From Carnegiea gigantea (lineage: Eukaryota; Streptophyta; Magnoliopsida; Caryophyllales; Cactaceae): DNA of 64,000 nt. The DNA is taken from assembly GCA_029747015.1 (NCBI GenBank), contig JAKOGI010000536.1, positions 371,001-435,000 on the forward strand, given 5' to 3'. This document shows positions 26,036-39,597 of the stretch, in pieces. Position 1 is the stretch's first letter. Each line of letters begins with the position of its first letter. A program made the position numbers and the translations under genes. The notes beneath the pieces were generated by a model, which had not been told where the DNA came from, ran no database searches, and was given only the letters and a program-made list of their open reading frames with translations.

Positions 26036-28999
26036 TGTAATAGCCAAGGATTTTTAATATCGGGCTAGCTATTTAGTTTAAGAATTTTGTTAGCTATGTT
26101 TTATTAGCTATATTAGGTTAATATTTGTGGGTTTATTAAAGTGAATAATTTTACTAAATTTAGTTTCGAAAGTTTTTGACTCATAATGTGAACGCGAAAA
26201 TTTCGTAAATGGTCGAGTATTAAACCGAGCGGGATAGGTGGAATTGAGCGGGCCAAAGAATACTCGAATTTGTGGGCTTAATTTTGGGCCTAGGAATTCA
26301 TGACTTGGGTTAAAAGAAAACGAACAAAAAAAGGGGACAGGGCATCTAGTGAATAAAAGCACCGACCTTTCGTTTCCTACTGGCTTCCACAACACCTCAA
26401 GGAAAAGACCCCTTAACACCTGTCTCTGTCAATACACCACCACCGACCACTGGAACTAGAGAGACGACGAGAACACCAGTATAGAGAGAGAGAGAGAGAG
26501 AGAGGGAGGGGGGAGGGAGGGAGGGAGGGAGGGAGGGAAAGGTTGCGGAGGTGGGCAGTGGCTAGCAGTGCAAGGGAGATGTGGACAAGCAATCGTCGTT
26601 GTCATGGTGGCAAGGAGGCCTTGGCGAAGTAATGTAGGGAGGAAAAGGGGCTAGGCTCGAATCCACCACAGCCAACACCACCACTACAACCCAGCAGCAT
26701 GACGGTGGCTGGGCTAAAGTCCGGTAACCACCATTGAAATGACCAGGTGGAAGCTGAGGAGAGAAGAGAAGAACAGGTAGCACAGTAGCAGTAGTGGCGT
26801 GAGGAAGTGACTAAAAAGTAAGTTCAAAAGACGTCTAACTAGCCCTTAATCGTATCCTTGAGCTTGGATTGAGGTGGAATCTTCCATCCTAAACTTAATA
26901 CTAAATTTAAGTTATGGAAATTAATATTGGATGCCCAAGTTAGGGTTCATGTGTCAAATAGAAAATTGAGTGAGATGAAGGACTGGTTGAATGACTGAAT
27001 ATGCTGGGGATGACAAGATGTGAATTTGAGGTGCAATTTAGGATGGTGTTATAAAGAGGGAGACCAAGAACCGATTGTCAAACCATGTTGTCTTTGAATT
27101 ATAATTGTTATGCCATGAGTGTTACAAAGTGGCTGCCTGGTCAACTGTGACATCCTTTTTGCTGACTTGTGAGTGTAAAGCATACGATGTGTCTATCGCC
27201 CAAACCATTGAAACCTTCAGTGTTCTGGGTTTGTTAGACTGATTTACGGGCCTCAAGTTGCATGACTCCATGGTCTATGAGCTTAGAGTGAATAAAACTG
27301 GTACGGTTCACCATGAATATGTTTTAAATGGCCTTAAATGTACTCTTGTTGTTTGTTTACCTGCGAATAGTTTAGTAATAGTCCTTTAAAGCAATATGAG
27401 AACCTATTGGTGTGTTATAGAATCCTTGAGCAAGTTAAAATAAGTTAAGACATGCTTGAACGGGAATGTCAGAACTTCTTACTTTAAATAAAAGAAGAAA
27501 AAAGACTTAATGGTTTCAGTTTCATTGCATTTGAAGATCGCGCGACCAAAGAGCCAAAACCTTTAATTTAAAAAGCGATGGGCTAGATTTCAAAAGGATT
27601 GAATGATGTTCTATGCTTTGCACTAAATTTTAGAAGTGTTTTGTTCATAGCATTCTCGCTATTGCCTTATTAATTCTTAAGATAGCTACTTGCTTGTGAA
27701 CTTGTTTTATAATAAAAGTGCTTCTGGCCCTCTCTGTAACGAAAGCATGCTGCTATCCGGTTATTTTGAAAAACTAAGCTCTTTATTCATGGTTGTAAAT
27801 TAGATGCATTTAAAATGTTTTGGGCTATGAGAATAGTGCTAATTGTTTGGACATAATTCAGAGAGCAGACCCAGTATGCATGAACCCAAGTTGCTAGGGA
27901 GTAGACCTAGAAGTGGGAACCCTAATAAACCTTAATGAGGGTAAAAGTCTAGTGGCCATGAGAGGCTCTAGAGATACCATGAGTCGTGAGTTATATCTCA
28001 CTTGAAAAGAGCACTAACATGTGAATCCAATGCTGAAAAAGGTGATTTCCCACCATTATGAGATGGAAACTACTTATGTCTTAATGATGTCAATGCAAGA
28101 GTTTGAAAAAGTGAAGTTACTCTTTGAAAGGACTTTCATTAAATCCTAAGTGGCTTCTTTCGTATGGAATAAGTTTTATAAGGGTTAACTTAGTACAAAT
28201 AAGAGGTTTCACTTCTTTTCGATTGTTATTTTTACTTAAAAGAGCTTAGAGTTGAAAGGACTATTTCTTTCCCACTCTTGGGTCATATCAAAGATTAGTT
28301 AGTTGTTATTTGATCATGAATGCTTAATATGCTATATTAAGTAACAATTCAGTGTGATTGCTGCTTATTGTATTCTATGCAATTGTTTTGTTTTTTAGGG
28401 TTACGTATTATCCACTAAGCGTGTGGTAGCTCACTCTCTCTCTATTTCCCTTTACCCTAGGTTCTTGAAAAGATAGGTAGAAGTCCTCGGTTCAAGAAAC
28501 CCCCTTTTTGCTTCGAGAAGGGGTCAAATGTATGTATATCTGGATTCATGAGTTTAATGATGTAATGTGACATATTCATAAATCTTGAGCAATTATAAGT
28601 TAAACACATTGACTCATGTATTGTATATTGACTAGCAGTCGCTCTAAATGGCCTTGAGGGCTAACCATTTGATTAGTCAATCGTTTTCATTGGTTGAAGT
28701 TGAGTTTTGTTTCAGAATGTAACCCCAGTGCATCGGCATGTTATTCATTGAGCTGTATCTTTTATTTCATTCTTTTATTTAGCTTTGTAGCTTTTGTACT
28801 TCGGGCTTGTGGCCGTGGAGTTGTGATATTCAGCCATTGAGTTTGTTGGAGACATTCTTTGTGTTTTTATTATCACAGGCACCTAATGTAAGGCCATAAG
28901 CCCATGTTATGGCCAGCTTTTAGGCAAAACTCTGTCCATTTCATTTCAAAATTTTAAGAGATCGCTAACACTTCTATCCCTACAGATAGGGGTGTTACA
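26036..28999 (+). mobile_element. Solo LTR-A copy 3
   Basis: 2964 bp, TGTAATAGCC to GGGTGTTACA, with TCAAA on both sides (26031-26035 and 29000-29004). Shorter because of a deletion of roughly 150 bases near 27120 relative to copies 1 and 2. It carries a G-rich expansion at 26504-26537. Confidence 0.85.
26480..26538 (+). repeat. GA then GGGA repeat in LTR-A3, G-quadruplex-capable
   Basis: A GA run followed by consecutive GGGA units with more than four closely spaced GGG runs (26504-26537), which fits the usual pattern for G-quadruplex formation. The expansion is specific to this copy. Confidence 0.85.
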
Positions 29000-30398
29000 T
29001 CAAAGTTCGTAAGATTAAGAAGTAATGTAAAGGGTCAGGGTACCCAGCAGATGCATGTTCTTATACGTTCAAGGAATTCGCACATTTTAAAGACAAGCCA
29101 AGCCAAACAAATATGAGAAATGCTAGAAGAAAGAACATTAATACAAAAGACAAACTCTAGTTGGTAAGGTTTGGAGTCAGTTAAGATCTTTTAAGTAAAT
29201 ATTCCAGATATGCCATTAAACAATTCAAGACGACCAAGGGGGAAGTAAATTAATGCCTAAAAGTATAGAGAATGTCGCTGATATAAGAATTTAATAAAAA
29301 GAACAAATGGTAGATCTCAAAATGATGGGCAAGGAAGTAGTGCTGTGAAATAGTTAGAATGGAAACAACTGTAGCTTAAATAATTAAGAATGGAGGGTGG
29401 TAAGTGTCAAATTATTCCACACATTAGTTACATAGGAATAAGAACACTTGATATTAGTTTGAAAGCCAGACCAATAGTAAAACTAGGCAATTTAAATGGT
29501 GTCAAATGTTTAAGCGCAAATTGAATATCATTGTTTACGAAGAAAAGTAAGCACAAGGTATTAACCCAAAATCAGACTAAGTTTTCTATATTTCGCAACC
29601 CCTAGGACCACAAACTTGAAATGATTATTGATCAATATGAACTAAAGTAACAATGGTTCCCAATTTATCCTCGAGGATCTTGAGAGCAAATAAAAGGGTT
29701 AAGATTATAAAGTTAAGTGGTGAGCTTCCACAAGCACAAATAGGAAGGCGATGAATGATGTGAGCAACATGGTGATGTGATATTCAAGGAGTTTCCACAA
29801 AAGCTCATGTTACACTCATAAAGACATATAGTTAGCAACCTTAAAAAGGCACTAAGAAAAGAATTTAAAGTGTTACAGACAGGGACATACTTTGATTATC
29901 AACATACTTAATTTTAATTCACTTATATATAAGCGGGGCATCCTTTTAAATATAATGGATTCAAGAATACTGGCAAAAATGAAATAACAAAAAACAAAGT
30001 CGATTATGAGTAAGAATAGGTTATGTTATTACTAAAAAGATGATAGCAAAAAGTAAACAGAGCAGAGATAATTAGTGAAAGAAAGAGGGAAACCTCTCAA
30101 CTTGGTGACGGGGATTCCACGTAAGGATTGATTTCATGGAATAATTCAATGATGGAAAATTTATAAAATAAAGTATTCCCAAGGCGATCGAATAATTTTT
30201 ATTAAACAAAGGGAGTTAATATAACTCAACAAGGAAGTATAGGTTAAATTGTGTCATTGCATATTATGGTATGGCTAGCTCTGGGTTGCAATCATAGAGA
30301 TCAAAGATTCCTAATGAGGACACATAACTATAAAATGGTATTTGACAAAGACTCTGTTGTTAACTAGCTAAAGGTCACTATGGACCTTTTCAGATCAA

Positions 30399-30720
30399 TA
30401 GGCCTGGCAACGGGTCGGATTTGGAGCGGGTGAAGCTCCACCCACATCCATCACCCGCATCCATCCACTCCACCCGATCCACCCGTCATCCACTCATCCG
30501 CTCACCCGCATCCAATCCACCCACCACCCACGGATGAAGCGGGTGGTAAACGGGTGAAACAGATGAAACGCGTTCTATCTCATTTTATTCGTTTATCGCT
30601 CAAATAAGGTTCAAAAACTTGAAAAATTTAAAATATACAAAACAATAACTAACGGAAACCACATGCTCTAATCGTAAACATAACAATTATCACAAATGAT
30701 AAAGATACCAAACATAAGTT

Positions 30721-30763
<43 letters not shown>

Positions 30764-30874
30764 CATATATCTACAAATATATATATACATGTCTATATAT
30801 ATATATACATATACATATACATACATATATATACATATACATATACCTACATATATATATACATACATACATAC

Positions 30875-30940
<66 letters not shown>

Positions 30941-31111
30941 CAGGTGACGGGTCGGGTGACGGATCGGATGGACTGTCACCCGAATCCGACCCGATCCATC
31001 ACCCGATTATCCATCACCCGTTTAATTCACCCGTTTAGTCGGGTTTTCACCCGATTTTTCGGGTCGGGTGAATCGGGTATCTATCGGGGTCGGGTGAAAT
31101 TGTCAGGCCTA
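30399..31111. mobile_element. 713-bp non-autonomous hAT-type element
   Basis: Terminal inverted repeat TAGGCCTGGCAA at the left, with its near-complement TTGTCAGGCCTA at the right. An 8-bp target duplication CAGATCAA flanks it (30391-30398 and 31112-31119), and the empty site is visible in other units (for example near 131). Eight-base duplications and short TIRs are hallmarks of the hAT superfamily. Both subterminal regions are packed with CACCCG or CGGGTG repeats. The core is AC/AT and TA microsatellite. No transposase is encoded. It is closely related at both ends to 57491-59882. Confidence 0.85.
30722..30937. repeat. AC/AT microsatellite and (TA)n in the small hAT element
   Basis: A CA run, degenerate ATAC/ATAT sequence and then a pure TA run at 30878-30937. 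A TA run lies at the equivalent place in the larger relative (59642-59724). Confidence 0.95.
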
Positions 31112-32973
31112 CAGATCAATCTAGGGACTCATGTAACTAAAGTTATAAGGGTTTGATACATTTAAAGAAAAGTTGCTGGGGTTTTTGGTACTTTATATAA
31201 AGACTTCCTATGTCTTATTACTCTATAATCTTTTGTTGTTGTAATTGAAGTTGTGTCATGGAAATACCCTTTTGAATTTGACATCTTGATCTTATAAAAT
31301 CACCAGTAACAATCCTATAGAGTCCAAAGAATATATACTCATCACTCCTAACTCCTTAGTAGCATGAGTTGTGATGCCTTAAAATCAAGTGTCCTGAGTT
31401 CAAACTATAGAACCATTATTCTATATCATACTTCTCCATAAATTACTTATTCCCCAAATCCTATTCGTGAACGTTGCCCACTCATTAGCTGTAACATAAA
31501 TTATGGCCTCTAGGATATCAGGTATATAAAAGTAACGTGTCTATACTCATACATAACACATTCTCGTGCCTTGTCGTATGGTTCCACCTGTGTGAATAAT
31601 CGTTTTCAACAAAATTAGTATGCTTAAAGTTGTTAAATTCCACTCCTACTTCTTTGATGCATCAACATCTAAGTATCTTCTATTTGCTCTTTCTCTTTTC
31701 CCTTCTCTTCTCTTGCTCTCTCTCCTCTGCTTTTTGGCCCATTTCATTTTTGTCTAATCCTTCTTAACCCCAAAGAGTCTGCTTGCCAAATCACGTTATG
31801 CACTATAAAACAGAATTTTATCCTCTTAATTTAAATTGTACATCTAATGAGTATAACTCAACCCAACATCACTAATCACCTAATCCTCTAGAATCAAATA
31901 AGGAGTTATTTATACCATTTTCTTAGAATCTCTTATGAATATCTTAGTACGAAGATCCACCTTTTAATATTTTCCATGAGCCCTTAGGGCTTATTTTAGC
32001 CTCATAGTAAGCGTGGACCTTATAGGCTCAACCACATTATACAATCCCAAACCTCTGAAGGAGTTTTCCTCTACATTTTCTCAAAGTTTTCAATACCTAC
32101 TATTGCCTCAATTGAGGTATATTTATTCGTATAACCTGAGTCAATGGCCTAAAGTCGTAATGTCAACAAAAAACCCACATCTAAATACCCTCTACCTCTC
32201 ACTATCTACATAATTGTAAAACATGTTTTAAGATACAATGACTTGTATACACCTAGCACATGATAGCTTACATACGTTTACATAAACTGGAAACCAATTA
32301 ATGACAACATTTCCTTTGCATGACAACCTTATCTTCTAGCATATAAACCATATAATACTAAGTAGCATACCATAAGTTATTTAACCATTGCCACATAATT
32401 CACCGTAGTAAATTATTATTACAAATCACCTATGATAGTGTAGTAGGCCCTCGGACAAATACTCTATTACAATGTTTATTTAACATTGATTCATCCCAAG
32501 GATGTTGCTACATAATGCATTTTTCCTATCTAGAAAGTTAGATGCAATTTGGTACCACATTAATCACATAAGAATTTACGAATGGCATCCTCATATCATG
32601 TCTTAAACATAACCTTATGCAAACACCAAATATATATGTGTGTTTTTAATGAAACTTCTAGATTAAAGTCATCCTCACAAAACAAATGGGTAACTCCAAG
32701 CTCCACAGAATTATCACTATGAGTTTGGTAAACTTTCCTAAAAGACGTATGTCAATAGGAGGTCAACCAAATATTTTCTTCCTCTACTTTGTTAATGATG
32801 GAGTTCCAAGGTGTTACCTAGCTAGGTCGTTGGCCTTAATACCAGACCACGGGCAAAGGCCAGGTAAATACTTATGAAAGCATCCTCATTATGCACTTAT
32901 ATGCATGAACTCATTTAACTAGTTTGACACAACTCAAAAGCCCCCTATGGCTCATAGTGGCCCTTAAACCCAT

Positions 32974-32984
32974 CTTTGATACCA
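32974..32984 (-). other. Primer-binding site, LTR-B element, copy 4
   Basis: Minus strand TGGTATCAAAG after LTR end ACATTACA and spacer GACG. Confidence 0.75.
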
Positions 32985-32988
32985 CGTC

Positions 32989-34936
32989 TGTAATGTCGTC
33001 AATCCCTAATTACTTATCACTTAATCTAATTTGATTATTTAATATCATGGTTGTAGCGGAAGACTTAATGACTGGAGGTTACCACCATCCTAAGTCGGAC
33101 AAGGCTATATAACAACTACATGACCTTAACTAAAGCAATTACCCATTTACAAGTCCCATTAAGCTGGAAATATGCAAGACAACTTCGAACTACTATTTAA
33201 CTTTGATATAACTGGAATATAAATAGATTGAGTGTTTCCTAATACTCCACATCAGGCATGCTTGCTCAAAATAAAACCCAACATGACCTTTGAGCTTTAT
33301 CAAGTCTTCATGTTATGTCAAAATCCATTGTGAGCATCTAATGGTGTCAGACAGCAAAAAACACGAAGCCTTACTTCCTTTGCGCTTCTTAGGGAAAGAA
33401 CTACTTACTGCCTCCTCACTTAAAATAGAAAACACAAAAATATTTTGAGAAATGAGCCGAAGTCCAGCACGTGTATCCCCATATTGTAAAATAAACCTTT
33501 GGAATAATTTAGCTGGACGCCCATATTCCAATTTATTTTAGGTCGAAAAACGGGGAAAGGGACACAATGTGATTAAAACCGTTTTTTTGTTTGCTATCTG
33601 GAAGTGGATCCCTTATTGATTTCTGATGTGATCATTGAGATAAGTGTACACCTCCTAGGCCAATCAGGAAGCCTAGATTGAGGCCGCACAGGTGAACAGG
33701 GGGGCATAAGCCCTAATGCTTGATAATTTATGGGGCTACTTAATTAGGCGATAAACATTATTCAGACTGATACATAACATAAATTTTACTTGTAATTGTA
33801 TAATTTTGAGAAACATGCGATTTTTCAAATAGTACAGTTAATAAACGTACATGGAATCTTTAAAATCTGTCCTCTTTTATACAGTTTTTGTTTATGGTGT
33901 GATTGATGTAAGAAGTGGCCTCATTTCTACACCAAGAATTATATATTTTTATAGTTAGTGGAGTTTGAAATAGTTTTTATTAACTGCAACCTTAGTAATT
34001 AATTTGTGGTTTACCTTGATACTTTTCTGAATTAGGAATACACTCATAATTATTTGTTTAGACACATAAAAATTGACTTCATCTCCCCTTTTCTATATTA
34101 TTCTTTTCTTTTTTAATGTTATCATTATTTTTACAATTGATAACATTAACATTGGTGGTCTTATTATAGGTTTTAATATTGTTTTCTTGATTACTATTGT
34201 TGTTGTTATTATTATTGTTGTTGTTGTTGTTGTTATTATTATTATTATTATCATCATCATCATCATCATCATTATTATTGTGATTATCATCAATGTTACT
34301 ATTATTTGTGGTCATTGTCATTAATTTTAGCAATTTGTCCATGAAGTGATCATACACGGCAAGACCCATTTGCGACTCTAGATTATCTTCAGTGCCAAAT
34401 ATATGGTATCGAACCAAAATTCACGAGATTCCCACACCCCTTGGCCTCAAGTAGGTTTTGCATCAAATTTATTTGTTTTAATTACAAGAGAGTAGGTCAT
34501 TCGTAACCTCAGTGAATAAATACGACCTTTAATCCTCTACTTGTGCATCATTAACATTTGTATTCCTCATTAACACTTCCTGAAAAATCCATAATCATCT
34601 CTACTTTGATTAAAGTGCATCATCAAACATACTTTTATTTTTAGGTCACTAAGTTCATTCAGGTTTCACAAATAATCCCACTACAGTCTCCCAAATTAAT
34701 TTCAAAGTCCTTATTAAGCAATTTATTTCAAAATTCCCCAATTAGCGATTCTCTCATTTACTTCATCTTCAACCCATTATCTCATTACTTGGATCAAGCT
34801 ACAAGGTTCAACCTCAAGAATAACATATCTTCATTGCTACTACTACCTAAATGAGCATACTTAATCCCTTTTAATTTCTTAAGTTAATTCCAAGATATAT
34901 ATTAACAAATTTATTTCAAAATCCTCCCAAATTACA
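32989..34936 (-). mobile_element. LTR-B copy 4 (shared LTR, last in array)
   Basis: 1948 bp with TGTAAT and ATTACA ends, primer site on one side and purine tract on the other. Triplet microsatellite at 34192-34292. Confidence 0.8.
34192..34292. repeat. Triplet microsatellite (GTT/ATT/ATC) in LTR-B4
   Basis: Alternating GTT, ATT and ATC runs; composition differs from every other copy. Confidence 0.95.
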
Positions 34937-34960
34937 TCCCCCCCACTCTTCTTCAACCTC
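34937..34960 (-). other. Polypurine tract, LTR-B element, copy 4
   Basis: Minus-strand purine run ending GAGTGGGGGGGGA before TGTAATTTGGG. Confidence 0.7.
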
Positions 34961-36145
34961 AACTCTACCTCAACCCCTTCATGGCAAAATACAACACCCA
35001 TGCACCAAAACCCCTAAAGTGCCATTCAACATACATATAATTCCTAAATTTCCAAGAAACCAAACTTTATGACACAAGTACCCCCAAGCCCCAATTCCAC
35101 CATGAATACCCACTTCATCCCCTCACCTCAAATTCTCAAAATTGCAATAATACATTGCAAATTCACACAAATGATCTTAACTAGATTAAAAAGAAAGTCA
35201 CTTCATATTGATGTTGAAATGGATAAAATTATGCCTTACGCAAAATCAGAACATATGGCACTGATTTTTTCGTTAGAAAATTGCATATGTGGAATAAGGG
35301 GGGAAGAAGTGGGTAGAAGTGGTATTTTTTTTTTTTTTTTTTTAAGGTAATCACACTCAAGAGAGAAGTCCCAAGTGTACTTTAAGACATGTCAAAGTAA
35401 ACTCCTTAAGGGAACCTTAGAAATAACAGATCTTGAAAGTCTATATAATGGTATCGCATGCTTAAGTTTTCTAGATTTGATAGTTCATCAATTGTTTTAT
35501 GTAATCATTTTATAAAAACATGTAGATTTTAGATAGGATTTTGAAATTTTTCTAAAGTAGTCGTATCTGGGAAATTAATAGGATGGATAACAGTGTATCC
35601 GGCCTTGATAACTATTTTGGAGATAATGTCTTAATGATTCTACATGCTATGTGATTTTGAGTTGGATTTTCAAAAAGTATCTTCTTTATTGCTAAAACCG
35701 CAAATATTATATTAAGTTGTATTAATTTTTTTCTTCTTCTTATTAGTATAATCAAATAAAAAAGTTTGATATTTTATACTGGATTTATTGAGAACATGGA
35801 CCAGAAGCCAATTAAATTTTAAAGCCACAGCTTAAACATTTTTTCCCTATTAATATTTAGGAATATTAAATTATTCACTTTACCCCTAGCATTATCAAGG
35901 ATAAATAGGTGGAATTAAGTACAATATATTTTGCCAATAGATAATCCACGTTGATGCAATAAATTATTTTGAAGAAATACTTACTATTTTTTAAGTTGAG
36001 GGCTTGAAACCATAATTTATTAGATTTAATTCATATAGATCATGGTAAACTTGTTGATTCCTCAAATACAAGGATGACAATATATATTTATCATTATGAC
36101 AAATTGATTAATGGTCCTTGATTTCTGATTTCATTACCCATCCCT

Positions 36146-36194
36146 ACTCTCTCTCTCTCTCCCCCCTCTCTCTTTCTCTCTCTCTCGCTCTCTT
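36146..36194. repeat. (CT)n microsatellite, unit 5
   Basis: Shortest of the four CT tracts at this site. Confidence 0.9.
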
Positions 36195-36706
36195 TGAGTG
36201 TTGTTGATTTAGTCTTTAATACAAAAAATATGGATAAACAACAATTGTCAACGATCACAATGCCTATTGTAGTCACATTCCTTTCTCTGGCTATGTCCTT
36301 TGCTTTCTTCTCAGGTTCACTTTCTTTCTCTCTATATGGAACACTGCATATTCAACTTGTTATGAGTTTGTGATGATAGTTGGCATGCATATTCTACATA
36401 CAAATAAATCCATGTCGCTCGCCCCTCTACTAGTCGCACTTTCCTTTATGCTCAACAAGGTATGATCTATAAATGATCTCTTTTTGTTGAAAATAAGTGT
36501 ACTAGTAAGGATAGAATTTATACAAATTTTTTTTTTAAAGTCCAATGAAAACAAAAATTCTTTATGTGGTCTAGGAATAAAATTGCTTTTTCTTACGCCA
36601 TAGCTATACTCTACATATTAGATATTATTTGAAGATATCAACACATATGTTTTTTATTAATTAGTTCATATGGTGTGGATTGCCAAGTGGATTTTATGGG
36701 GTCAAA

Positions 36707-37160
36707 TGTAATAACCAAGGATTTTTAATATCGGGCTAGCTGTTTAGTTTAATAATTTTGTTAGCTATGTTTTATTAGCTATATTAGGTTAATATTTGTA
36801 GGTTTATTAAAGTGAATAATTTTACTGAATTTGGTTTTATGTGAATTTGAAATTTTCGTAAATGGTCGAGTATTAAACCGAGTGGGATTGGTGGAATTGA
36901 GCAGGCCAACAAATATTCGAATTTGTGGGCTTAATTTTGGGCCTAGGAATTCATGACTTAGGTTAGGAGAAAACAAACAAAAAAAGGGGAAAGGGCATCT
37001 AGTGAATAAAAGCACTAGCCCTTTTTTCCTACCAGCTTCCATGACACCTCAAGGAAAAGACCCGCCAACACCTGTCTCTGCCAATACACCGCCACTAACC
37101 ACTGGAACTAGAGAGAGGAACAGAGCGCAAGTGTGTGTGTGTGTGTGTATATATATATAC

Positions 37161-37198
<38 letters not shown>

Positions 37199-37899
37199 AT
37201 GGAAAGGCTGCGGAGGTGGGTGGTGGCTAGTGGGGCAAGGGAGATGTGGACAAGCAATCGTCGCTATCATGGTGGCAAGGAGGCCTTGGCAAAGCAACAC
37301 GGGTAGGAAAAGGGGCTAGGCTCGAATCCGCCACAGCCAACACTGCTACCACAACCCAGCAGCATGACGGTGGCTGGGCTAAAGTCTGGTGACCTCCATT
37401 GAAACGACCAGGTAGAAGCTGAGTCTGTCTAACTAGCCCTTAATCGTATCCTTGAGCTTGGATTGAGGTGGAATCTTCCATCCTAAACTTAACACTAAAT
37501 TTAAGCTATGGAAATTAAGATTGGATGCCCAAGTTAGGATTCATGTGTCAAATGGAAAATTGAGTGAGATGAAGGACTGATTAAATGCCTGAATATGCTT
37601 GGGTTGACAAGATGTGAATTTGAGGTGCAATTTAGGATAGTGCTGTAAAGAGGGAGACAGAGAACCGATTGTCAAACCATGTTGTCTTTGAATTATAATT
37701 GTTACGCCATGAGTGTTGTTGCCATGTTTAATAAGTGGTAGTTAGGTAATGCAAACCACGAACACGATGTGACTGACCCCTTGACCATGCCTCATTGTTA
37801 TTGGATTTTCCTTGTCCTTTGCCTTCTTTGCTAGTGTGTTCTGTCTTAGGGGCAGTGGCTGCCCGGTCGGCTGTGCCATCCTTTCTGCTGACTTGTGAG
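36707..37899 (+). mobile_element. Solo LTR-A copy 4, left part
   Basis: Begins TGTAATAACC after TCAAA (36702-36706). It is broken by the insertion of the large LTR element at 37900, whose target duplication GTGAG is 37895-37899. The right part continues at 47937. Confidence 0.85.
37131..37199 (+). repeat. GT, TA and GA microsatellite in LTR-A4
   Basis: At the GA site of the other LTR-A copies, this copy has gained GT and TA runs ahead of the GA run and a final G-run. Confidence 0.95.
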
Positions 37900-39440
37900 T
37901 GTTTGTGCCAAAATTTTTTTATTTTTATAATACTTTTATACCTGATTTATGCTCGGTGTAATTGTTTTTTTTAGGTTTTTATTTGATTTTATTTTGTTTT
38001 CTAGGCATTGAATAAACATGGAAAAAATGCAAGAAAAATGATGAAAATGCTGGAAATGAAGCATTGGGCCAGATTGACTCAAACTTGACGTAAAAATCCT
38101 TAGCCCGTTGCTTTCATAACCCATCAGAAAAAAAAAAGAAATTAGATTAAAAACAAAACCTAACCCAGCCCACCCACGTGTGCCTCGCGTGACATTTGAA
38201 CCACCCCTCATTTCACCTTCTCTCTCCTCTCGGCAGACCCCCGATGCCCAGACATCACATCTGCATCATCGCCATCTTCCTCATCTCCATCTCTCTCTCT
38301 CTCTCTCTTCGACAAGCGAAGCATCGCCATCATCATCAAGCACCATCTACGATCCGCAGCACGCCAGCACACATGCAACGTCATCCCATCTCGACCGTCC
38401 ATATCAGGCTGAGATCGACGACCAAGAATTAAAGAAGGCAGAGTATAAATTGCAGGGTTACGACGCATTTGAAGGAAATTAGGTAACAATTAGGGTTTTA
38501 ATTTAGGTTTTAATCTAGGTCTTCGTCTACGTTTTCTTAGGTTTTGATTTTAGTTTTCGATTCGAGTTATAGCAATTTAGGATTCGTTGTTCATCTTTTC
38601 CGTTTTTGGTGTTCGAATGGTAGATTCATGTATTCCAGCTTGCAATTTCGTATATTCACAGCTTAGTTCGTTGATTTGGGTAGTTTATCACAATCTTCAG
38701 TTGTAATTGCAACATTTCTTGTTGTGAGTTCGAATGATTTCGGTTTTCCCCCTTCCCTGTTTCGTTCTCTTCAAAAAAAGGATTAATGGCAAATCTACCA
38801 GTTTCAACAAGCCTTGCAGCTTATTTGTGGGTTGTTCTTGCTTAAAGTGTTGAATCTTCTTCCTCTGTTCTAGTTGTCTGGGAGTTCTACTTGATCCAGG
38901 TTTTGGCTTTGAAACATTTCTAGGTTAGAGTCAATTGGTTTCGAGTTTCCCCTTCCCCTTGTTTCAGTTCTACTCGAATGTGGTTGAAAGGATCAGAAAC
39001 TCCTTCCCCCATGGTGGTTGCTCTGTTTTTTTGTTTATGTCCGATTAAATTGGTGGTTTTTGTTCCCTGTTTTTCGCTTTCTGTTTCCTGTTGCTTGCTT
39101 TCTGTTCTAGCTTTGCTTTGTAACCTTGAATTTAACGTGGACCTAAATCTTGAAGCTTTGGTTAATATGATTTTAGATCTATTTTAGTTTGATTATATAA
39201 TATTACATTTGGGATGTAGCGATTGATATGAACAGTTAGTGATTCTCCATAGTTAGTTCCATTTATAATATGTTGTTTCATCTGTGTGTTGTTTAATTGG
39301 CTTAGAATGATGCTAAATTAGTTTAAATTTGTATTTAGTGACCTTAATCTCAACGTCGTCCCTATGGAAACGACTCTAAAGTACTGCAACGTCAGTCGTA
39401 TACTTGCGGCACTTCAGTTTTCACTCAAAATTATTGCACA
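37900..39440 (+). mobile_element. 5' LTR of the nested Athila/Tat-like element
   Basis: Starts TGTTTGTGCC and ends ATTGCACA. It holds a CT-rich stretch near 38290-38310. The 100-codon frame at 38180-38482 is Ser/His-rich low complexity and is not conserved in the 3' LTR, so it is not called. Confidence 0.8.
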
Positions 39441-39446
39441 AGTTTT

Positions 39447-39464
39447 TGGCACCATTGTCGGGGA
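39447..39464 (+). other. Primer-binding site of the nested Athila/Tat-like element
   Basis: TGGCACCATTGTCGGGGA begins six bases after the LTR end. It has three differences from the form usual in plant Athila/Tat elements. Confidence 0.75.
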
Positions 39465-39597
39465 CGACGGCATGAGATTAGGTCATATTTTCATTTTCTT
39501 AACTACTTTCTTTTTAGTTGCATATGTTCTACCTTACTTTGTTTATTTCATTATCAATTATGACTTAGTTTAGTTCATTTCTTGAATTTTCCTAAAA

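Larger units (their letters stand above)
29000..32988 (-). mobile_element. LTR-B element internal domain, PBS-proximal part (unit 4)
   Basis: Equivalent to 8786-11997, interrupted by the hAT-type element at 30399-31111. Non-coding apart from that insertion. Confidence 0.75.
34937..36701 (-). mobile_element. LTR-B element internal domain, PPT-proximal part (unit 5)
   Basis: Equivalent to 3894-5710, slightly shorter, with a longer T-run at about 35326-35342. No coding sequence seen. Confidence 0.75.

Noticed and set aside
30668..30979. Tyr/Ile-rich frames around the AT repeats (also 59240-59868)
   Set aside because: Translations of TA and ACAT microsatellites.
38180..38482. 100-codon Ser/His-rich frame in the 5' LTR
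   Set aside because: Low-complexity translation of CT-rich DNA; not conserved in the matching 3' LTR at about 43680-43985.
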